DNA from: Stieleria bergensis
GTDB taxonomy: Bacteria > Planctomycetota > Planctomycetia > Pirellulales > Pirellulaceae
Length of the DNA stretch: 64,000 nucleotides
Direction: 5' to 3'
Assembly: GCA_007745635.1 (NCBI GenBank)
Contig: CP036272.1
Span: forward strand, 2,252,370-2,316,369
In this document: piece after piece, positions 25,651-34,223 of the stretch
How the letters are laid out: each line of letters starts with the position of its first letter
Numbering within the stretch: the stretch's first letter is position 1
The notes under the pieces: model-generated
Database searches by the model: none
Seen by the model: the letters and a program-made list of their open reading frames with translations, nothing else
What the model was told of the DNA's origin: nothing
Position numbers and translations under genes: made by a program

Positions 25651-26787
25651 TTACTCGTAGGCTTCGGGGGGAAGTTCTGGGAGTGCGGGATCACTGGCCG
25701 CACCGGCATCATCACTGGTGTTGGTTCGTTCCGGGCCGTCCCAGATCTCTTCAAGATGCTGTTCGCTGGTGTCGCGACGCAGCAGCAAGTAGACGCCGCC
25801 GGTCAGCCCAGCGGCCAGGGTCACATACCAGGCAGCCATCACCAGTTTGATCACATCCATTGCCGCTGCCAACAGCTTACCGTCGCTTCCGGTGGAACCG
25901 ATCGACCAGATCACCCAGTGGGAGGCGACAAGCTGGATTCCGCCCAGCAGAAAACCAATCAGGTACAAGATCGCGGCACACAGAGCACTATACAGGATCA
26001 GATGGATCGGACGCCGGAAAACGTATTCAAATCCTCGGCTGCAGCCATCAAAGGCATCGATGTTCGCTTCACAGACCATTGCCGCCAGCGAGATTGGAAT
26101 GGCAACCAACGCACCAAATCCGATCACGCCTAGAATCATTGCCAGGGCCCCTGCGGCCCAGCCGGTCAACGTGCTGATCCAAGCGACACCACACCAGCCA
26201 CCGATCGTGGCCAGCAGCCAGCCAGCTGCAGCTAATGGGATCAAGATCAGCAACGGCACGACGAACACCGTGTAAGCACCGAGCAAACGGTGCTTCATGA
26301 TGGCCACGCAGCGACTCGGCTCTGGCAATTGTCCCGACGCAGTTTGGACGGCACCGGCACGCATGAGAATCAGTAACTGCGGGACCCAGACAATCAGCAG
26401 GCAAAGGATCACAACCAACCAACGACTGAATGTCGCGTTCTGCATCCCGATGCGTGGCAGGAAAGGCTGGGAGCCCAGGAGAGTAGCCATCGGTTGCGGC
26501 CATGACGCGGCAGCGGTTGCCAACGGATGAGTGATCGCCGTTGGGCTCGGTGGAGCCTGAGTCATTGGGGGGTGACTGAAATCGCCCGCAAAGGAGAAAA
26601 TCAGCAGTGAGCCAATCAGTCCGACCATCGCGGTCGCCACGTACACCGGAGAGGCTGCCAGACGAAGGACTGAAAACAATTTCAGCCAGGGCGCCAAATC
26701 ACTCCAGCAACGCGCACGCTGGAGCATGCCGGCCTCATAGTTGGGCCCCTTGTAGACCTGCTCTTCGTCAAGATGCTCCTCAGTCAA
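25651..26787 (-). CDS. polytopic membrane protein of unknown function
   Basis: About 378-400 residues with roughly six to seven hydrophobic helices: for example VYVATAMVGLIGSLLIFSFA, WLVVILCLLIVWVPQLLILM, AYTVFVVPLLILIPLAAAGW, AGALAMILGVIGFGALVAIP and LILYSALCAAILYLIGFLLG. The N-terminus is polar (EEHLDEEQVYKGPNYEAG) and the C-terminal tail is acidic and Pro-rich. No catalytic motif is visible. The sequence FGALVAIPISLAAMVCEANI with FDGCSRGFEYVFRRP near the end of the core recalls DUF-type membrane proteins of planctomycetes. The start is uncertain: TTG 26787 has GGGAG eight bases upstream, while the frame is open to a TTG at 26853. Confidence 0.75.
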   Translation of the reverse strand: MTEEHLDEEQVYKGPNYEAGMLQRARCWSDLAPWLKLFSVLRLAASPVYVATAMVGLIGSLLIFSFAGDFSHPPMTQAPPSPTAITHPLATAAASWPQPMATLLGSQPFLPRIGMQNATFSRWLVVILCLLIVWVPQLLILMRAGAVQTASGQLPEPSRCVAIMKHRLLGAYTVFVVPLLILIPLAAAGWLLATIGGWCGVAWISTLTGWAAGALAMILGVIGFGALVAIPISLAAMVCEANIDAFDGCSRGFEYVFRRPIHLILYSALCAAILYLIGFLLGGIQLVASHWVIWSIGSTGSDGKLLAAAMDVIKLVMAAWYVTLAAGLTGGVYLLLRRDTSEQHLEEIWDGPERTNTSDDAGAASDPALPELPPEAYE

Positions 26788-26883
26788 AACCACTGCTCCC
26801 GCTGAATGAATCAAGTGCCTGATAGTATCATCTATGGCACCCGAATCGCACAAGTCTAGTGCCGGCAGGAGAGTGTTGACGTG

Positions 26884-27001
26884 GCGGCGCGTTGTTTACT
26901 CTGCCGCGGCGCGTTGTTTACTCTGCCGCAGCGCGTTGTTTAATCTGCCGCAGCGCGTTGTTTAATCTGCCGCGGCGCGTTGTTTACTCCGCCGCAGCGC
27001 G
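26884..27001. repeat. five tandem copies of a 22-bp unit over a stop codon
   Basis: The unit GCGGCGCGTTGTTTACTCTG plus CC is repeated at 26884, 26906, 26928, 26950 and 26972, with a partial sixth copy to 27001. Copies differ at two or three positions (CGG/CAG, TTAC/TTAA, CTC/CTCC). On the minus strand each unit contains the end of the desaturase gene, ...GCGGAG TAA, so the repeat begins with the real stop codon and extends downstream of it. Confidence 0.96.
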
Positions 27002-28198
27002 GGTGCACGCTCGTTTCCACAGCGCCCAGATCTCTTTGGTCAGGCTCTTGGCGTTGGTTTTGCGATACGGCGAATCCTCTGGCAGGCCTTCCATCAGTCG
27101 CCGATGTGCCTCCGGCATGCTGTGGTATGGCAAGCGGGGGAACAGGTGGTGCAAGGCATGGAAGCGAGTGCCGACCGGCCCCCAAAGCTCTGTGATCCAA
27201 CTGTTTTCCGGGTAGTTGACCGAGTCCAGCATTTGAGCTTCAAAACTCATCTCGTCCCCATCGTTGGTCCAGCGATGAGCGCCCAGCGTTCGCAATTCAT
27301 TCAAAATCAGCAGTCCCACGGCAACTGCAAAGGCAGTCGGTTGCAACGGATCGTACCAGGTTCCAAAGATAATCTTGTGTCCAAAGATCAGACGCATGGT
27401 GACCAGGAAACAGAAAAACTCCTGCAGCACCACGATCCGCATCACCTTTGCTGAGCCGTCTTGACGCTCGTAAAATGGGTCCACGAGCATCGTTGATGCA
27501 TGGCGATGGACAAACTTGCGGGCTCCCGGGATGAGCCAGCAGATGGGACTGAGCAACCCAAATCGAATCAGCGCCAGCACAGGGATCACAAGTGCTTGCA
27601 CGACGAAGCCAACCAGCCACAGCGGATTGCGGTGGCTAAGTGGCAGGTATTCACCATCGTGGTCCGTTCCGTAGTGTTTGCGGCGATGATGGTCGACGTG
27701 TGGGTAGTACAGGAACGATGGCGCCAGGAAAGGAATGCCACAGAGCAGGTTCCAAGTGAACCGGAACGCGCCAAAGCCTTCTTTGGGCAAGTGCACGAGT
27801 TCATGAATGAACATCACCGCGCGCATAAACAACGCCACCGTCGCGCAGTAAGTCACTGCGTAAGCCAGCATCATCCAGGGTTGTGGCCAATAGGGAGGCA
27901 GCAGGTGCACCAAGGCAATCAAGCACAGGTAACCGCTGACGATCGTCAGCAGGAAGTCTCTGAAGTAGATCTTCGGATCTGGCTTGGTGAGGTCTCCGAT
28001 CAACGAACGAGCTTGTGTGAATGAAAAGTTCGTTGCAGCGCCAGTTGATCCCCCAGACGCCAGTCGTTGGCTTCTCTCTTGGCGATTGACTTGATCGGCA
28101 GGGTGGGTGGATTGATCGACCGAGCATGGCTGTGCTGATGGTTGCTGGCTAGTTTCCGATGGCTCAGTCGCGATCTGGTTGGATGGTGTTTGGTCCAT
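26984..28198 (-). CDS. fatty acid desaturase, membrane-bound
   Basis: About 404 residues. Three histidine clusters that bind the di-iron centre are visible: HELVH, HVDHHRRKH and FHALHHLFP, together with hydrophobic pairs around them (LLTIVSGYLCLIALVHLLPP, YAVTYCATVALFMRAVMFI). This is the membrane fatty acid desaturase/hydroxylase family, which introduces double bonds into lipid acyl chains with oxygen and reduced electron carriers. The first 75 residues are polar and low in complexity and are not part of the family core. The ATG at 28198 is preferred to one at 28267. The C-terminus ends RAAAE inside a 22-bp tandem repeat. Regiospecificity is not predictable. Confidence 0.9.
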   Translation of the reverse strand: MDQTPSNQIATEPSETSQQPSAQPCSVDQSTHPADQVNRQERSQRLASGGSTGAATNFSFTQARSLIGDLTKPDPKIYFRDFLLTIVSGYLCLIALVHLLPPYWPQPWMMLAYAVTYCATVALFMRAVMFIHELVHLPKEGFGAFRFTWNLLCGIPFLAPSFLYYPHVDHHRRKHYGTDHDGEYLPLSHRNPLWLVGFVVQALVIPVLALIRFGLLSPICWLIPGARKFVHRHASTMLVDPFYERQDGSAKVMRIVVLQEFFCFLVTMRLIFGHKIIFGTWYDPLQPTAFAVAVGLLILNELRTLGAHRWTNDGDEMSFEAQMLDSVNYPENSWITELWGPVGTRFHALHHLFPRLPYHSMPEAHRRLMEGLPEDSPYRKTNAKSLTKEIWALWKRACTRAAAE

Positions 28199-28555
28199 GA
28201 TGAATGCACTCGGGTTCGCTTCAGAGAGGAATCTCAGGTGGTGCGTCGGTCTGTGCTGGGCCGCCATCGATCAAAACTTGGGCGTGTGCAGACTGCCGCT
28301 TCTTCCGAATCGTCATTTGAGAGGCAAAAATGCAAAGGTTCTGATCAACTAGCCTAAACCCTCTGGTCAAGCCTGGGGGAATGTTCCAATATTGCCGAGC
28401 GGGTCAATTGAACACATTCGTTGGCGACGCGCTGCCTGTTACATTTCCGCACAGAATGGAAAGCGATTCACCTTTCTATTCGACGGCAATCCCGGAGTTG
28501 GGATCGCCGCGGCCCCCCAGATGACCGAATTCCTGCACGCAAGAGCTTGTAAAAG
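28199..28555 (+). other. 357-base divergent region
   Basis: The region separates the desaturase gene (minus) from the flavoprotein gene (plus) and so should hold both promoters. I see no repeat, RNA gene or clear promoter consensus. Confidence 0.4.
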
Positions 28556-29830
28556 ATGCCTGCTGAACAACGACGGATCGTGATCATTGGCGCGGGCGCG
28601 GCGGGTCTGATGGCAGCGGCTCATGCCGCCCAGCTGGCCCGTCCAAACGGGGTGGAAGTGTTGGTGCTGGAGAAAAATTCAAAGACCGGTGCCAAAATCT
28701 TGATGTCCGGCGGCACGCGTTGCAACATCACGCAAGACACCGACGCCCGCGGCATCACGTCTGCGTTTGCCAATGGCGGACGGTTTCTGCAGAAAACCAT
28801 CGGTGCGTTTCCGCCTTCGGAGGTGGTGCAGCTCTTTAACCAGCTTGGAGTGGAAACGAAAACGGAAGAAACCGGCAAAGTGTTTCCAATGTCCAATCGT
28901 GCGCTGCATGTTCGCGACGCACTGGAACACTATGCCGTTGAAAGCGGTGCGCTGATTCGTCGCCGTTGCGGAGTCACTGGCCTGTGTTTTAATCAGGGAC
29001 AATGGCAAGTGGCTACTGAAAATGAAACCATTAACTGTGACAAGGTCATTGTGACCAGTGGCGGTAAAAGTTGGCCGGGGTGTGGTACGACCGGAGATGC
29101 CTATGCTTGGTTGCATCAACTGGGACACACCATTCGAAAAACACATCCTGCCTTGGTGCCGCTGGTTGGCGGACAGGCATGGGCTCATCAGCTCTCCGGA
29201 TTAACGCTCGCGGATTGTCAGGCCGCAGTGTATCCGAAGGAGCAATGGCTGAACCGGCCCGCCAAGCGTCGCAAACCCTTGATTGAACGCCGTGGTGGCT
29301 GGCTGTTCACGCACCAGGGGTTTAGCGGTCCAGCAGCCATGGACGTTAGCGGCGCGATCACGGGGCAAGCCAGCTTTGAAGACACCGTGATGACCGTGGA
29401 TTTTTTGCCGTACATGGATTCTAGCGAGCTCGAGTCGTTGCTTTCCAATCGTAGCCAGCAGGGACGCAGCACCGTGAGCAATCAGCTGGGCAAAGTCATG
29501 CCGACGCGTTTGGCATCAGCGCTGACCTTGCACGCGGGGCAAGACTGCCCGCTCTCCCAGTTGAAACGGCAAGCGTTGCAAGAGCTTGTCGCCGCGATCA
29601 AGAGCTGTGTGGTGCCGATTCGCGGGACGCGAGGCTTTGAAAAAGCCGAGGTCACAGCCGGTGGCGTCCAGTTGAAGGAGGTTGACCCCAAGACGATGCA
29701 AAGCAAACGGCATCCAGGCCTTTACATCGCAGGTGAAGTTCTTGATGTCGACGGCCCCATCGGCGGTTATAATTTCCAAGCCGCCTTCAGTACCGGGCGC
29801 GCCGCAGGGCTGCATGCTGCCGCGGAGTGA
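28556..29830 (+). CDS. HI0933/YhiN-family FAD-dependent oxidoreductase
   Basis: A 424-residue flavoprotein. The N-terminal dinucleotide-binding motif is VIIGAGAAGLMAAAHAA, followed by EKNSKTGAKILMSGGTRCNIT, which is diagnostic for the HI0933-like family. Further family motifs are TSGGKSWPGCGTTGDAYAW, FTHQGFSGPAAMDVS, and the C-terminal KAEVTAGGVQLKEVDPKTM with AGEVLDVDGPIGGYNFQAA. FAD is certain; the physiological substrate of most members is unknown, although relatives such as BaiN act on bile-acid double bonds. The ATG follows an A/G-rich stretch. The next gene, a sulfatase, begins 55 bases downstream, but nothing else links them. Confidence 0.93.
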   Translation: MPAEQRRIVIIGAGAAGLMAAAHAAQLARPNGVEVLVLEKNSKTGAKILMSGGTRCNITQDTDARGITSAFANGGRFLQKTIGAFPPSEVVQLFNQLGVETKTEETGKVFPMSNRALHVRDALEHYAVESGALIRRRCGVTGLCFNQGQWQVATENETINCDKVIVTSGGKSWPGCGTTGDAYAWLHQLGHTIRKTHPALVPLVGGQAWAHQLSGLTLADCQAAVYPKEQWLNRPAKRRKPLIERRGGWLFTHQGFSGPAAMDVSGAITGQASFEDTVMTVDFLPYMDSSELESLLSNRSQQGRSTVSNQLGKVMPTRLASALTLHAGQDCPLSQLKRQALQELVAAIKSCVVPIRGTRGFEKAEVTAGGVQLKEVDPKTMQSKRHPGLYIAGEVLDVDGPIGGYNFQAAFSTGRAAGLHAAAE

Positions 29831-29885
29831 CTGGTGAGCGTGCTTAAACTTGTTCCTGCCCCTTTTCAACACGGATGCTCTTTCT

Positions 29886-31478
29886 ATGAGCTTTTCTAAC
29901 GTCTGGACTGTTCCAAGGTTCGCTGTCGCATGGGTTGTGCTGGCGATACTTGCCGCTGATGTCGGGTCCGCAGAGAACATTGCCCCGTCAAGCATTGCCC
30001 CGTCAAACATTGCCAAGCCAAACGTGTTGATGATCTTGGCAGACGATTTAGGGCATGGCGATGTGGCTTGCTATAACGATCAGAGCAAGGTCAAGACTCC
30101 CAACCTGGACCGCATGGCCCGCGAAGGCATGCGGTTCATCGATGCGCACAGCCCCTGCACAGTTTGCACACCGACGCGATACAGTTTGATGACCGGACAG
30201 ATGGCGTTTCGTGTGCCTCGTGGTGGCACGGTCTTCACTGGCGCCGGTGGCCCCTCGCTGATCGCTGATTCGCGATTGACGGTGGCGGAAATGATGCGTG
30301 ATCATGGCTATGCCACCAGTTGTATCGGCAAGTGGCACATTGGGATGAGTTTCTTTGACTCCGATGGCAAACCCCTTCATCGAGGCGGCTTGGAGCCTGT
30401 CAAGCGGATTGATTATTCGCGACGCATTGTCGGTGGTCCGCTTGACCATGGCTTTGATCATTTCTTTGGGACCGTTTGCTGTCCCACCACGGACTGGCTG
30501 TACGCGTACATCGACGGTGATCGCATTCCCAATCCACCGACTCAGCAACTGGATCGAACAAATCTGCCCAAGCATCCTTATGCCAACGACAATCGTCCGG
30601 GGATGGTGGCTGATGACTTTGATGTCCAGGAAGTCGATGAGCGGTTTTTACAGGCGTCCAAGTCTTGGATCGATGGGCACATGAAGGATTCACCCGAGCA
30701 GCCGTTCTTTCTTGTGCACTGCACTCAGGCGGTGCATCTGCCCAGTTTTCCTGGCAAACGTTTTCGAGGCACCACAAAAGCGGGGCCGCACGGCGACTTC
30801 ATTGCTCAAATGGATCAGACCGTGGGCGACCTGTTGAACCATCTGAAGGCTCACGAGATCGATGACGAGACCTTGGTCATTTTCTCCAGTGACAATGGTC
30901 CCGAGGTCGACTCGATCTATTACATGCGGCACGACTATCAGCATGACGGTGCGCGACCTTGGCGAGGAATCAAGCGAGACAACTGGGAAGGCGGCCATCG
31001 TGTGCCGCTGTTGGTGCGTTGGCCGGGAATGATTCCAGCTGGCAGCACTAGTGATCAGTTGGTTTCATTGACCGACGTGATGGCGACACTGGCTGACATT
31101 GTCGACCATCAGCTGCCCGAGCAGTCGGCAGAAGACAGTTTTAGCTGGCTGCCAATCTTTCAACAAACAGCGACCGAACCCATTCGGCCCTATTTGCTGA
31201 TGCAAGGTTTTGGCGGCGATCGTTATCTGGCGATTCGCCAAGGTGATTGGAAGTATCTGGCACACAAAGGTTCGGGCGGCAATCGCTACCCCGGGCATCG
31301 TTTGCTGAAAGAGTACTTTCTCGAAGACACCCAGCCGGACGCACCGGGACAGTTGTACAACTTGAAAAATGATCCGGGTGAAACCGAGAATCTGGCCGTC
31401 TCGCACGCTGAAATGGCGGGCAAGTTAAGTCGGCTGTTAGAGCAGACCAAGCAAACGGGACGCAGTCGGGGGCGGTAA
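29886..31478 (+). CDS. secreted arylsulfatase
   Basis: About 530 residues. A signal peptide ends near AADVGSAEN; the mature start is low complexity (IAPSSIAPSNIAKPN) where a 15-bp unit is repeated at 29977-30006. The sulfatase core begins NVLMILADDLGHGDVACYND, with the formylglycine motif CTPTRYSLMTG (Cys94). Further conserved parts are SCIGKWHIGM, FFLVHCTQAVHLP, IFSSDNGPEVDS and RGIKRDNWEGGHRVPLLVRW, ending with the usual LYNLKNDPGETENLA. It probably desulfates an extracellular polysaccharide or aryl sulfate in the periplasm; substrate unknown. The ATG at 29886 gives the signal peptide. Confidence 0.95.
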   Translation: MSFSNVWTVPRFAVAWVVLAILAADVGSAENIAPSSIAPSNIAKPNVLMILADDLGHGDVACYNDQSKVKTPNLDRMAREGMRFIDAHSPCTVCTPTRYSLMTGQMAFRVPRGGTVFTGAGGPSLIADSRLTVAEMMRDHGYATSCIGKWHIGMSFFDSDGKPLHRGGLEPVKRIDYSRRIVGGPLDHGFDHFFGTVCCPTTDWLYAYIDGDRIPNPPTQQLDRTNLPKHPYANDNRPGMVADDFDVQEVDERFLQASKSWIDGHMKDSPEQPFFLVHCTQAVHLPSFPGKRFRGTTKAGPHGDFIAQMDQTVGDLLNHLKAHEIDDETLVIFSSDNGPEVDSIYYMRHDYQHDGARPWRGIKRDNWEGGHRVPLLVRWPGMIPAGSTSDQLVSLTDVMATLADIVDHQLPEQSAEDSFSWLPIFQQTATEPIRPYLLMQGFGGDRYLAIRQGDWKYLAHKGSGGNRYPGHRLLKEYFLEDTQPDAPGQLYNLKNDPGETENLAVSHAEMAGKLSRLLEQTKQTGRSRGR

Positions 31479-32125
31479 CCTGTCGCCAGCCGTTCGTCGG
31501 GCTTTGACGCCCACGATGAGGGGCTCTCGGTGAGCGAGTGAGGATTTGGTCGTTGCTGGGTTTGCTTGGTAGGGTGTCGTGCTTGCACGCAACACTGCTT
31601 TGAAAATCTCCGCATTCGGTAGAACCACTGTCCTCCAAAAACGAAATGTAGCACTCGTTGGTGCTGCGTGCTGGTTGGACAGCCTCGAGCGGGAATGGAG
31701 GCAATCGCAGGAAATGCAGAACGCTAATCAGCACTTATCAACACTAATCAATTAGTGAAAATGAGTGCCTATTAGTGTTCCCGCTTCGAGACGTCGAACA
31801 TTCCGTCTCTTGGACGACCAGCGTGAAGCATGGGGCAGCGTGAGCCACTGATCAAAACGAGACATCCCACCGTCCCCATTGCCCGACGCTAAAATGGAGC
31901 TTACGTAAACTAGTTGGTCACCAGTCACTACGGGCTATTATCAAGGCACTGACACGTCCCAGGGAAGTCGCCACCTGATCGTCTTCGCCCCAGTAAGCTC
32001 AACAAAGTCATCACCAGAGAGGCCATCAAGAGTTTTAACAACAGTTGCGACATTCCCTCGGATCTCTGGAGCGGCTTGCGAGCCGGCAATCGAGTGCAGT
32101 TCACGGGCTCCAATGGCAAGTCAGG
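31479..32125. other. 647-base gap with dispersed repeats, no gene
   Basis: This gap lies between convergent genes. A copy of the GTGCTTGCACGCA repeat starts at 31579 and continues as ACTGCTTTGAAAATCTCCGC, matching the stretch at 21631-21660. At 31721-31779 there are CTAATCA words and the inverted repeat AACACTAAT / ATTAGTGTT. Frames of 113-197 codons on the minus strand run through it and into the sulfatase gene, but they have no family features and are antisense shadows. Confidence 0.6.
31740..31779. repeat. nested inverted repeat of ATTAGTG words
   Basis: AACACTAAT at 31740-31748 pairs with ATTAGTGTT at 31771-31779, and inside it CACTAATCAATTAGTG (31742-31757) is itself a palindrome. A related ACGCTAATCA lies just upstream. 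Two alternative hairpins are therefore possible. I see no T-tract, so this is not a standard terminator. Confidence 0.85.
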
Positions 32126-32575
32126 CTATTGGTTCTCAAGATTCACTTCGCTGATCTGTTCGTTCAAAGTGAGGTAATCGTAGATCACGCCAATGCCCAG
32201 GAGGCCACCGGTGCACAGGTAAATCACTCCCGTGATAATCTTGCCCAAATAGAAACGATGGACTCCAAAGACGCCCAAGAAGGTCAATAATACCCAGCAG
32301 ATGGTGTAGTCGATTCTGCCCGTTGGATAGCGCTGTTGGGCCTCTTCTGTCATCGCCGGGATCAGGAAGAAGTCGACGATCCAGCCGACGAACAGGCAGC
32401 CGCAGGTGAACAGCCAGATCACTCCTGAAACGGGCTTGCCCAAGTAAAAGCGATGAGCACCAAACATTCCCAAGATCCAGTAGGCGTATGCAGCGACGGT
32501 CAGGTGTGATGGCACATCCTCGTCATTGAAGGCAGTGGGGCGATCGTTGGAGCTGGATTGGAAAGATTCGGCCAT
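32126..32575 (-). CDS. membrane protein with two TM2 domains
   Basis: About 149 residues. Two copies of the TM2 domain are fused in tandem. Copy one reads WILGMFGAHRFYLGKPVSGV and continues with LFTCGCLFVGWIVDFF; copy two reads LTFLGVFGVHRFYLGKIITG with LCTGGLLGIGVIYDYL. Each holds the signature hydrophobic-GxHRFYLG-helix-DxF/DxY, giving four membrane helices in all. TM2 proteins are widespread small membrane proteins of unknown function. The N-terminal 30 residues are polar. The frame is open to 32908, but the ATG at 32575 is the natural start; its ribosome binding site is weak. The tail is acidic and Asn-rich. Confidence 0.85.
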   Translation of the reverse strand: MAESFQSSSNDRPTAFNDEDVPSHLTVAAYAYWILGMFGAHRFYLGKPVSGVIWLFTCGCLFVGWIVDFFLIPAMTEEAQQRYPTGRIDYTICWVLLTFLGVFGVHRFYLGKIITGVIYLCTGGLLGIGVIYDYLTLNEQISEVNLENQ

Positions 32576-33032
32576 GATTTGGAGTGGGTTGTCGGAGGGG
32601 GAACAGGGGAGCCAATGATCGCCGTCAACTTGGTTCACATTGGCGATGCTGTCAACAGGAACGGCGTTCAGCAGCGTCTGCTGGCCCGCTGGTGAAGCTC
32701 GTTTCAGGACAGAATTCGTTGGTGGCCGGGATTCCTTGGCAATGACGGGGGGAAATGAGGCGGCGCTGGCAATCGAAGCCGGCCCGGGACGAGCGATGGA
32801 TCGGCCCGCCGGGGCGTCAACGCAGGCGACCCCAGAAGAACGGGATCTCTTCCACCCGTTGATGGTTGCCAAAATCGCCACGCCAAAATTCTTGTGTGCA
32901 GTGAACACAATCGACTTGGGGGAGGGCTGCGATTTCTGATACCATGGGACTTCTTGTTAATCGCCTGTGAAGATGTGTTTTGCCGAAAGCAGACGCAGCA
33001 TTTACTCTGATCACTTCGTTCGACGAACTGGA
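32576..33032 (+). other. 457-base divergent region
   Basis: This region lies between the TM2 gene (minus) and the glycosyltransferase gene (plus). The reading frames in it are extensions of neighbouring genes upstream of their likely starts. No repeat, RNA gene or clear promoter is visible. Confidence 0.35.
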
Positions 33033-34223
33033 ATGACCATGAACGGACCTTTTGAAACCGCGACCTTCGTGATTCCCACGATGGATGAACAGGATACCGT
33101 CGCGACGTTGGTCGAGCAAATTGATCAGACGTGTCAGGCGATGCATCTGCGTCATGAGATCCTCTTTGTTGATGATGGATCGACGGATGAAACCTGGCAG
33201 CGAATTTCGGAGCTTTGTCAGCGGCACGATCACGTGCAAGGCATTCGTTTCCGCCGAAACTTTGGCAAGGCAGCAGCGTTGTCGGCTGGCTTTGCTCGCG
33301 CTGGCGGTGATGTTGTCTTCACAATGGATGCGGATCTTCAGGATGATCCGGTTGAGATTCCCAAGTTCATTGAGAAGTTAAACGAAGGCCACGACGTCGT
33401 CAGTGGTTGGAAACAGAAACGCAAAGATGCCCTCGACAAGACGCTGCCCAGTAAAGTGTTTAACTGGATGGTCAGCAAAATGACGGGGGTCAAACTGAAT
33501 GATCACAACTGTGGTTTTAAAGCGTACCGACAAGGCGTGGTCAAGGACGTTGTGCTGTACGGCGAGCGGCATCGCTTTGTACCCGTCCTTGCTGCCGCCA
33601 GAGGCTGGCGTGTCGGCGAGGTCCCCGTGGTGCATCATGCACGTCAATTCGGACAGTCTAAATATGGTGTCTCGCGATTGGCCAAAGGATTCTTGGACCT
33701 GATTTCGATTTTCTTTCTAACCACCTTTGGCAAGCGACCGCTGCACTTTGTCGGTGCCATGGGAATGTTGTTCTTTTTCAGTGGTGGTCTGCTGATGGGC
33801 TGGCTGACGCTACGGAAAATTGCCGGAGCGGTTTTCGAGTCCGTGTCTCCGCTGATCCTGCACGAGTCGGCTCAATTTTATTACTGCATCACGGCCATCC
33901 TGCTGGGGGCTCAGATGTTCCTGGCCGGACTGATCGCGGAGCTCATTGTTTCTTTAAGTGAGCAATCGCGGACACCTTACAGTATCCTAGAGTTTGCCGG
34001 GACAATGGCTGGTGACCAGCACGATGATCCGTCGTCCAGTGATAACGACGATCGTGATGATCAGAACGGTCAAGCTCCGTCGGCCCCAGTCGGCCAGGAT
34101 GGTTCACCGCAAGCCGCACAGTCAGGTTGGGAAACGCATCAAGACGTCTCGGCGGATGATGAACCTGAGGACATCAATTTAGAATCACTTTCCATGTTAT
34201 CCAGTTCTGGGGTTAGCGAATGA
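33033..34223 (+). CDS. GT2 family polyprenyl-phosphate glycosyltransferase
   Basis: About 396 residues. The GT-A catalytic domain has ATFVIPTMDEQDTVATLVEQ, EILFVDDGSTDETW, FRRNFGKAAALSAGF, the metal-binding VFTMDADLQDDPVEIP and LNDHNCGFKAYRQ, which match dolichol-phosphate-mannose synthase/DpgS/GtrB-type enzymes. Two hydrophobic helices follow (VGAMGMLFFFSGGLLMGWLT and YYCITAILLGAQMFLAGLIA), so it is membrane-bound and transfers a sugar from a nucleotide to polyprenyl phosphate. The last 80 residues are acidic and low in complexity. The gene ends ATGA, overlapping the next start by four bases, so translational coupling with the GT-C-like protein is expected. Start: the ATG at 33033 or 33039; the frame is open to 32967. 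Confidence 0.9.
   Translation: MTMNGPFETATFVIPTMDEQDTVATLVEQIDQTCQAMHLRHEILFVDDGSTDETWQRISELCQRHDHVQGIRFRRNFGKAAALSAGFARAGGDVVFTMDADLQDDPVEIPKFIEKLNEGHDVVSGWKQKRKDALDKTLPSKVFNWMVSKMTGVKLNDHNCGFKAYRQGVVKDVVLYGERHRFVPVLAAARGWRVGEVPVVHHARQFGQSKYGVSRLAKGFLDLISIFFLTTFGKRPLHFVGAMGMLFFFSGGLLMGWLTLRKIAGAVFESVSPLILHESAQFYYCITAILLGAQMFLAGLIAELIVSLSEQSRTPYSILEFAGTMAGDQHDDPSSSDNDDRDDQNGQAPSAPVGQDGSPQAAQSGWETHQDVSADDEPEDINLESLSMLSSSGVSE

Noticed and set aside
31141-31734. 197-codon minus-strand frame
   Set aside because: Mostly antisense to the sulfatase gene and ends in intergenic repeats.
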